Part shown: positions 58,756 to 64,000 of the stretch, one piece after another | Layout: each line of letters starts with the position of its first letter | Position numbering within the stretch: position 1 is the first letter of the stretch | DNA from: Stictocephala bisonia | Taxonomy: Eukaryota > Arthropoda > Insecta > Hemiptera > Membracidae | Direction: 5' to 3' | NCBI GenBank assembly: GCA_035578905.1 | Contig: JAQJVL010000057.1 | Coordinates: 3,300,859 to 3,364,858, forward strand | Length of the DNA stretch: 64,000 nucleotides | The notes under the pieces: model-generated | Database searches by the model: none | Seen by the model: the letters and a program-made list of their open reading frames with translations, nothing else | Told to the model about the DNA's origin: nothing | Position numbers and translations under genes: made by a program

Positions 58756-58943
58756 GTAAGTCATTGTGTATTTTTGTGCCATAAGAAACTATTAAATATC
58801 CGAATATTGCATTTGAATTGTTAAGGTAAATCTATTCAAATCCCCAATTATCCTATTCACTTGTTACCTAAAATGTCTTTTCGTATGACTTTGTTGTTCG
58901 TATGATAGGAATTTGTTAGTTTTTTTTGTTTTTTAAGAATGAG

Positions 58944-59130
58944 AATTTAGTATCTGGCTTGTCAATTATCCAAAAATCAAACCAATGCTAGGTGATTATA
59001 CAATAAGGTTAGTTGCACAAGATATTGGGCTATTAATAAATTACATTTTCTAAGGAACAGACAACCTTAGTTAGAAACAAAGACTACTCACTCATCTACA
59101 CTGATAACACTCATTCTTAACTCATATTAA
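58944..59130 (+). mobile_element. SINE-like family A, diverged partial copy
   Basis: Follows the 3' half of family A: GGCTTGTCAATTATCCAAAA, GGGCTATTAATAAATTAC, TCTAAGGAACAGACAACC and CACTCATTCTTAACTCATAT. Much diverged from 15250-15440. Confidence 0.6.
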
Positions 59131-59787
59131 CCCAAATCCAAGGCTTTCACTTCCTCTACTTTTCCAAAAATACCCTACATTTTATATAACCTACCCTAAA
59201 TTATATAACAAGAAACTGTGTAACTTTTTGACCCTTTCTAATTTTTTAGGTTTTGAACAAGCATTAAAACTTTTTTGGGATTTAATTCTTTTGGAAAGTC
59301 AAGGAAAGTGAGAAGTTTATATAGAGATGTAAGCAAACATATAATTCTCTCGAATGTTGAAGTATCTCTCACCAATATACATATTGAGTTAATGTATTTT
59401 GCATGATAGTTTCATAATTGATATTTTGAGCTTATCATATTGTTTTTATAAGCTTTCAACTGATTAAAAATACTAAGACGATTAAGTTCTGATCTTTTTT
59501 ACTTGTGGATGGGTGAAGGGGAGAGGCTTTATTAACTTCTTGGTGAGTCGGAACCCTACTATTCACCACTAAGGAATATTTGAATTGTTTATACTTTGAA
59601 ATCCAGGAAAAAGAGTAGTTCTATGCCTAAAATACATAGTTCAATTGATTATTTTGTAGTTTAATTAGTTATCTGAAACCCTCATGTTATTCTTGTTGAA
59701 TTACTGTTAACTTCGCCGGTCTAGTTTAATGTGGTGGCCGGTAGGCCGCATTTAGAGAAAAGTTGGATGAACAAGAGGCCATTTTAG

Positions 59788-60217
59788 CACTTACATTCTT
59801 ACATATGAGACACTGACACAACATTGTGCGTATTTTAAATATGAATGATGATATGAGTGTGAATGAGTGTAGTCTAGTTACTAACTGAGTTCAACTGTTC
59901 CTCAGAAAGGGCAATTTATTAATAGCCCAACAGCCAGGGCAACTAAGGGACCTACAGCTTTACATGGAATCCGAACCACGTAGTATTGGCCTAATTTTCA
60001 GCTAATTGACAAGTCTGATACTCAGTTATCTCCCCCACACAACATCTGTAATATGACTACCACCCAACATGGACTTCTCTAGTAGTGTCCTCACCAATAG
60101 CAACTATTGAGCGGACACCATGTCAGTATTAAGAGGATCGAGCATCAAACCTATCGCTTATAATCTCCCCAACACTTTGTGCCTAAGTAGCTAGGTTACA
60201 TTACTGCGCTACCAGTG
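59788..60217 (-). mobile_element. SINE-like family A, copy 3
   Basis: Same orientation and near-full length as 4349-4759. The tail side begins TTACATTCTTACATATGAGA and the head, on the minus strand, is GGCACTGGTAGCGCAGTAAT. It shares the blocks AGAAAGGGCAATTTATTAAT, AGCCCAACAGCCAGGGC and ACCTACAGCTTTAC. It lies antisense within TMEM94-like intron 3. Confidence 0.8.
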
Positions 60218-60245
60218 CCAACTTCATAGATTTTGATAATTTTTT

Positions 60246-60405
60246 TTCTATATACGCCAGTGGCATTTTTAACTCAGTCTACAATCATTGCTATGGGACA
60301 ACGGTCCAAACCCCCAAGAAAATTGGCAGTGAATCTCCCGGGATTTGAACCCGTAACCAACTGCATATGAAGCAAAAGTGCTAACCTCTAAGCCAGCAAG
60401 AGCCA
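60246..60405 (-). mobile_element. SINE-like family B (tRNA-related), copy 2
   Basis: On the minus strand: TTGCTGGCTTAGAGGTTAGC (A-box region), CAT in the anticodon-like place, GGGTTCAAATCC (canonical B box), then a body ending ATGCCACTGGCGTATATAG. It matches 23742-23890. It is separated from the family A copy by about 30 bp. Confidence 0.75.
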
Positions 60406-61489
60406 TTATTGATGGGCTAGTTTCATTCTTCTGAGTTGGGAATTATTGGAATGGGGAGTATTATCTGATTACTTTTTTGGGGTAACATTGATAAACATTT
60501 TGGTTATGAAGGATAGAATGGCTCGGTATTCAGCATTTGGAACTTTGCATTTATGTCTGAGGCCATTCATGAGTTTACGGTGGGTAGGACCACTAGCCTA
60601 TACTGAGCAGAGTAGTGTTGTCATTGCAGTTTAGTTTGTATCTTGTGCTGTGCCTTTTATATGTTTCCTGTGTATGTGTCGGTGGACTTATCTCCTCTGG
60701 TTTGATGTCACCTACCAACCTATTATATTAATTACCAGGCTTAGTGCCTCGTAACCAAACCTCAATTTTTATATATAAATAAAACCTAGAGTAACCATAA
60801 ATCAACACAACTGAAACAGCAAAAACTAAACTGAAGATTGAATCCAATCGTCAATGGCTGTGGAACTCTGTTTGACTTTCTAATTCATTTCGGTGAGGAT
60901 GGTATTGCCAAATGATTGCATGATCTTCATTGATTCTAGTACCAATATTCCTTTAAAATTTGAAATATTGCTTAATGTGAGTATACATAAACTTAGCGCA
61001 TAAGTATTCCTTGACTACGATATCAAAATGTACAAAACAAGAGTTCACCAAACTACTTTACAGCATATTTCTACCAGCATATAAAACTTACAAATTAATA
61101 AAGTCTAGATTACTTTTACTATTCAATGTGGACTATTTAACCTTTTTACATTTGGCCTGGTTTCTGTGATCTGACAAATATCATATTTTATTTTTTTATA
61201 GTGTTAGTGTTTTTATTTCATTTCCAAATATCACAGCAATGAATATGATGATAAAAACTTGTTATTCATTTTTAAGAAGCTGCTGAATGAATATAACTGT
61301 CCTCACAATGGAGAAAACAAATATTATTTATTTATTAATTGTTTTTTCTCAAACAAAATGTTGAAGGTATCCTTATGCCACAGTTGCAGACAGCATAATT
61401 TAAGCCATGAATTTGCCTTGGTCACATTCTAGGACAGTAAGACAACAGGATGATGATTCTTAGATTTATTTTTTTGTGAACCATGAGTG

Positions 61490-61640
61490 AATGAATGAAT
61501 AAATCAATTTATTTCCGCTTGAAATACAAAATACATATCAATGCAGTGTTAGTAATAATACAATAGTTATCTATACAATATGATATATAATATACAATAT
61601 ATCTATACAATACATATATGAGGACTAAACATAAAACTGG
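61490..61640 (-). mobile_element. Possible LINE 3' end (antisense)
   Basis: Read on the minus strand, sequence with ATTGCATTGATATGTATT leads into AAGCGGAAATAAATTGATTT and a tail of ATTC units (ATTCATTCACTCATGG). A tail of this type fits a LINE 3' terminus. Similar A/T-tailed blocks occur at 18718-18840 and 36124-36240. No coding sequence is attached. Confidence 0.3.
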
Positions 61641-62029
61641 TTAGCCCATTCAGCCTCTTATTTTTACCTAAGACATAGGTCTTCATGCTCTCTAAACATG
61701 ACTGTTAGTTAAAATAACAATATGTTTTCATAATATCTGACATAGTTTTGTAAAAACCCCAGTCGATAGCCCTTGCTTCGTAACAAAGTGGTTATCTCCG
61801 CTGAATGTAAAAGCTCTGCCTGCTGCCGTTCTCCTAGATAACAAAATTTTACAATCTACAAAACTCCAAAGTCTACTTTAGGATGGTACAAAGTAGTGCA
61901 ATCATGTCAGAGTAGAAATCAACTAAAAAATTTCACATTAAAAACCAAATTAGTCAGGCTTTTGTGCCATGTCTATTTTTTAGTATCAGCTGATTGAAAT
62001 AAATTATTATATTAAATTAATACCAACGT

Positions 62030-62220
62030 TACTCTTATGGAAAAAAGGAACGTTGGAGGACTATTTCTACCCTTTAGGAACGGAATTGAAAAAAATTCTT
62101 TCTTGGTGGATCTCTATGATACAAACGCTAACTTCCCTTCAAATTTCATAAAAATCTGTTCAGTGGTCCCAGAGATTTTGTAATGAGTGAGTACGTCGTT
62201 TTTGGATTTTATATATTAAG
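62030..62220 (+). mobile_element. RTE-type LINE or partner SINE 3' tail
   Basis: TTTCATAAAAATCTGTTCAG, TGGTCCCAGAGATTTTGTAA, TGAGTGAGTACGTCG and a TTTTATATATTAAGATT ending follow the pattern of 3' ends of RTE-clade LINEs in insects (AAAATC-x-GTTCAG-x-x-GT ... TGAGTGA ... TATATA-x-AAGATT). No RT is present. It lies 85 bp before exon 4 of the TMEM94-like gene. Confidence 0.5.
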
Positions 62221-62305
62221 ATTACATAAATATTATGACAAATTTTATACAATTTGCTTTAAAAAATACAAGGAATTTAATCAAATTTTAATGTCGTTGA
62301 ATTAG

Positions 62306-62499
62306 GATGTAGCGAGATCTGTCACTGGAGAGCGGAGAACTATCCTCACCTCTGTTCTCCGTTCTCACCCTGTATCACTCTGCAATGGACCTACAGGGAT
62401 GGCCAAGTAGTGAACTTACCCTGGGCTCTGCTGGTTTCTGGAGACACCATCTTGATCCGGCCAGGCCAACCAGCTCCTGGCCACTGTGTCCCTCTTAAT
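62306..62499 (+). CDS. TMEM94: TMEM94-like protein, fourth coding exon (start of actuator-like domain)
   Basis: Acceptor GTTGAATTAG at 62296-62305; donor GTGAGT at 62500; ends in phase 0. Joined in frame it reads RCSEICHWRAENYPHLCSPF, then LQWTYRDGQVVNLPWALLVS followed by GDTILIRPGQPAPGH and CVPLN. The W-x-Y-R-D-G-x-x-V-N-L-P-x-x-L-L-V-x-G-D-x-I-x-x-R-P-G-Q block is very close to the corresponding block of TMEM94 and is the start of its P-type-ATPase-like actuator domain. This is the strongest evidence for the gene. The four exons give 195 residues; vertebrate TMEM94 is about 1350, so most of the gene lies to the right of the window. Confidence 0.95.
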
Positions 62500-64000
62500 G
62501 TGAGTTATTCTACCATCATTGATGGCGATCATTGTACTAATACCAAAACTTAACATAGGCTATTAGGAAGTTTAGATTGCTAGAGAATTTAATATAATAG
62601 TATTATTGGTTTTGAAAAATCTCTTGATATATAGTAAAATAATTCACAGAGTATTACGTAAAATATCACAAATTCCAAAGACTAAAATCAAATTTATGAA
62701 AGTGAAGTCCAAAAATACCATATATTACATACAAATATGTACTTTTAATACATATTAAAAAATAATTTTAATATCATCTCAGTCTTGTTCGTTGATGTGT
62801 GAAATGGAGATAAAGTACACAAATTAATAAAGTCTAGATTACTTTATTATAATGGAGATAAAGTAATGGAATAAAGTACACCTAATTGACCAGTTCTGTA
62901 GTTACGACTCATCCCAACAGAAGAGTAATTTACTAGTCACACGCTGTAATGTTAAATAACAACTTTCACAAGGCCACTGACAGGTGATAGGTCAGTTCCA
63001 TTTTTTTTCGGTTCTGGTTAAGTTCTTTACTGAAATCGGTTCTTGGTTCTGAGTACTTTTTGAGAAAGTCTCAGAACATTTTTCTAATACCTTTACGCCA
63101 GTGAATCAACAAATTATGTGGACTCAGTCAGTAAAAACAGTGAATAGTATTTTGGCGATTTCTCCTATATGAAGTATAATACACCCTAAAAATCTATAAA
63201 ATGTCATACAATATTTCCAATAACTAGAGAATTGGTGACATTTTATTTATTCTCATGGTATGATTGTTTACACTTTTTGCACAAGAGTATTTATTTAAAA
63301 TTTAAAAAATATACAATTTAGTTGAATGGAACATAAAGCTCAAATTAGTTTGCAATTGAAATTTACCTTGAGGAAATTACAAGCTTATAAGCCTAGAGAA
63401 AATTGAAAAATAACCTGCCATTTTAGGTCTGGTTTATTAATGAAATTTATTCAAAAACAAATCACAACAATTGATTGAAATTACCACAACTAAATTTAAG
63501 AGGTTGATGTAATTGTAGTAGCTCAAAAATAAACAGAAAAAAATAATATAATTAATTAAAAAAAGTATGTTTATTAATTATTGAAAAAAACTATTTTTAT
63601 TAACTTTTGGTTCTTTTCTCAGTTGGTGATATACTGAACTAAGAAAATATAAATGCTACTCAAACTCATAAAAAACTAAACAGCCAATAATACCATATAT
63701 GTTTAATTTAGAAATTAATTACAGTATACATTATGTTTTAAATTTAAGAGGTAATAAACTATTTTGGGTCAGTAAATGTTAAGTCAATGCAATTTAAAAC
63801 ATTAATCCTTTAAATATTAATCCAATTTAAGACTTTGTAAAAAAATAATAAAAATAAAATTTAACTATTTAAAATAAAAATGCTAAAGATTTGTTTTGTT
63901 TGGTTTTCATACAATATTAATCTTAAAAATGTATTTTTCAATCCAGTTCCCTAGGTTTTGTATGCATTGTTTTTTTTTCATTACAAGTCTAAATAAATAA
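62500..64000 (+). other. TMEM94: TMEM94-like intron 4, incomplete
   Basis: Starts GTGAGT and runs to the window end without a convincing further exon. AT-rich. The block ACAAATTAATAAAGTCTAGA at 62819-62838 also occurs at about 61089-61108 in intron 3, a short dispersed repeat. Confidence 0.7.

Larger units (their letters stand above)
58756..62305 (+). other. TMEM94: TMEM94-like intron 3 (GT-AG), repeat-filled
   Basis: 3.55-kb intron from GTAAGT to GTTGAATTAG. It holds SINE-like family A copies (58944-59130, 59788-60217), a family B copy (60246-60405) and an RTE-like 3' tail (62030-62220). A short frame at 60446-60634 has no motif. Confidence 0.85.

Overview
The window looks like AT-rich, repeat-dominated nuclear DNA from an arthropod, most likely an insect. 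The evidence is spliceosomal exons of a metazoan gene, tRNA-derived SINEs, Jockey/CR1-type and R1-type LINEs, Tc1/mariner, Harbinger and hAT-like DNA transposons, and many tandem arrays. Nothing in it looks bacterial or viral. A hemipteran would fit the transposon mix, but that is only an impression; the species cannot be read from the sequence.

The only convincing host gene is at the right end. Four plus-strand exons (55698-55825, 57202-57333, 58619-58755, 62306-62499) join in frame to give 195 residues matching the N-terminus of TMEM94 (a P-type-ATPase-like protein of the endoplasmic reticulum). They carry the N-terminal helix, two membrane segments and the start of the actuator-like domain. 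The first intron has a GC-AG boundary, and the gene runs off the window.

Tandem arrays fill about 12 kb: a 33-bp satellite (1-4345), a 58/116-bp array (10.7-11.6 kb), a 36-bp array (12.9-14.3 kb), a 62-bp array (26.8-27.5 kb), a related 36-bp array (28.4-29.6 kb), a 73-bp array (29.9-32.0 kb), a third related 36-bp array with an internal inversion (32.9-33.9 kb), and five copies of a 47-bp unit in a TMEM94 intron. Many periods are multiples of three, so they give long but meaningless open frames on both strands.

Dispersed elements fill much of the rest: a roughly 450-bp SINE-like family (three long and two partial copies), a second SINE-like family with tRNA-like boxes (three copies), a further tRNA-derived SINE, a two-copy mariner-type MITE family, foldback elements, an R1-type LINE tail, and a nearly complete Jockey/CR1-type LINE (43.2-46.65 kb) with one stop codon in each ORF. 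At 40.7-42.7 kb a decayed mariner sits inside a Harbinger derivative, with target duplications visible for both.

From about 48.12 to 53.98 kb the sequence changes abruptly into runs of homopolymers. This looks more like badly polished long-read gap fill than biology. The remaining stretches are AT-rich, with no gene I can support.
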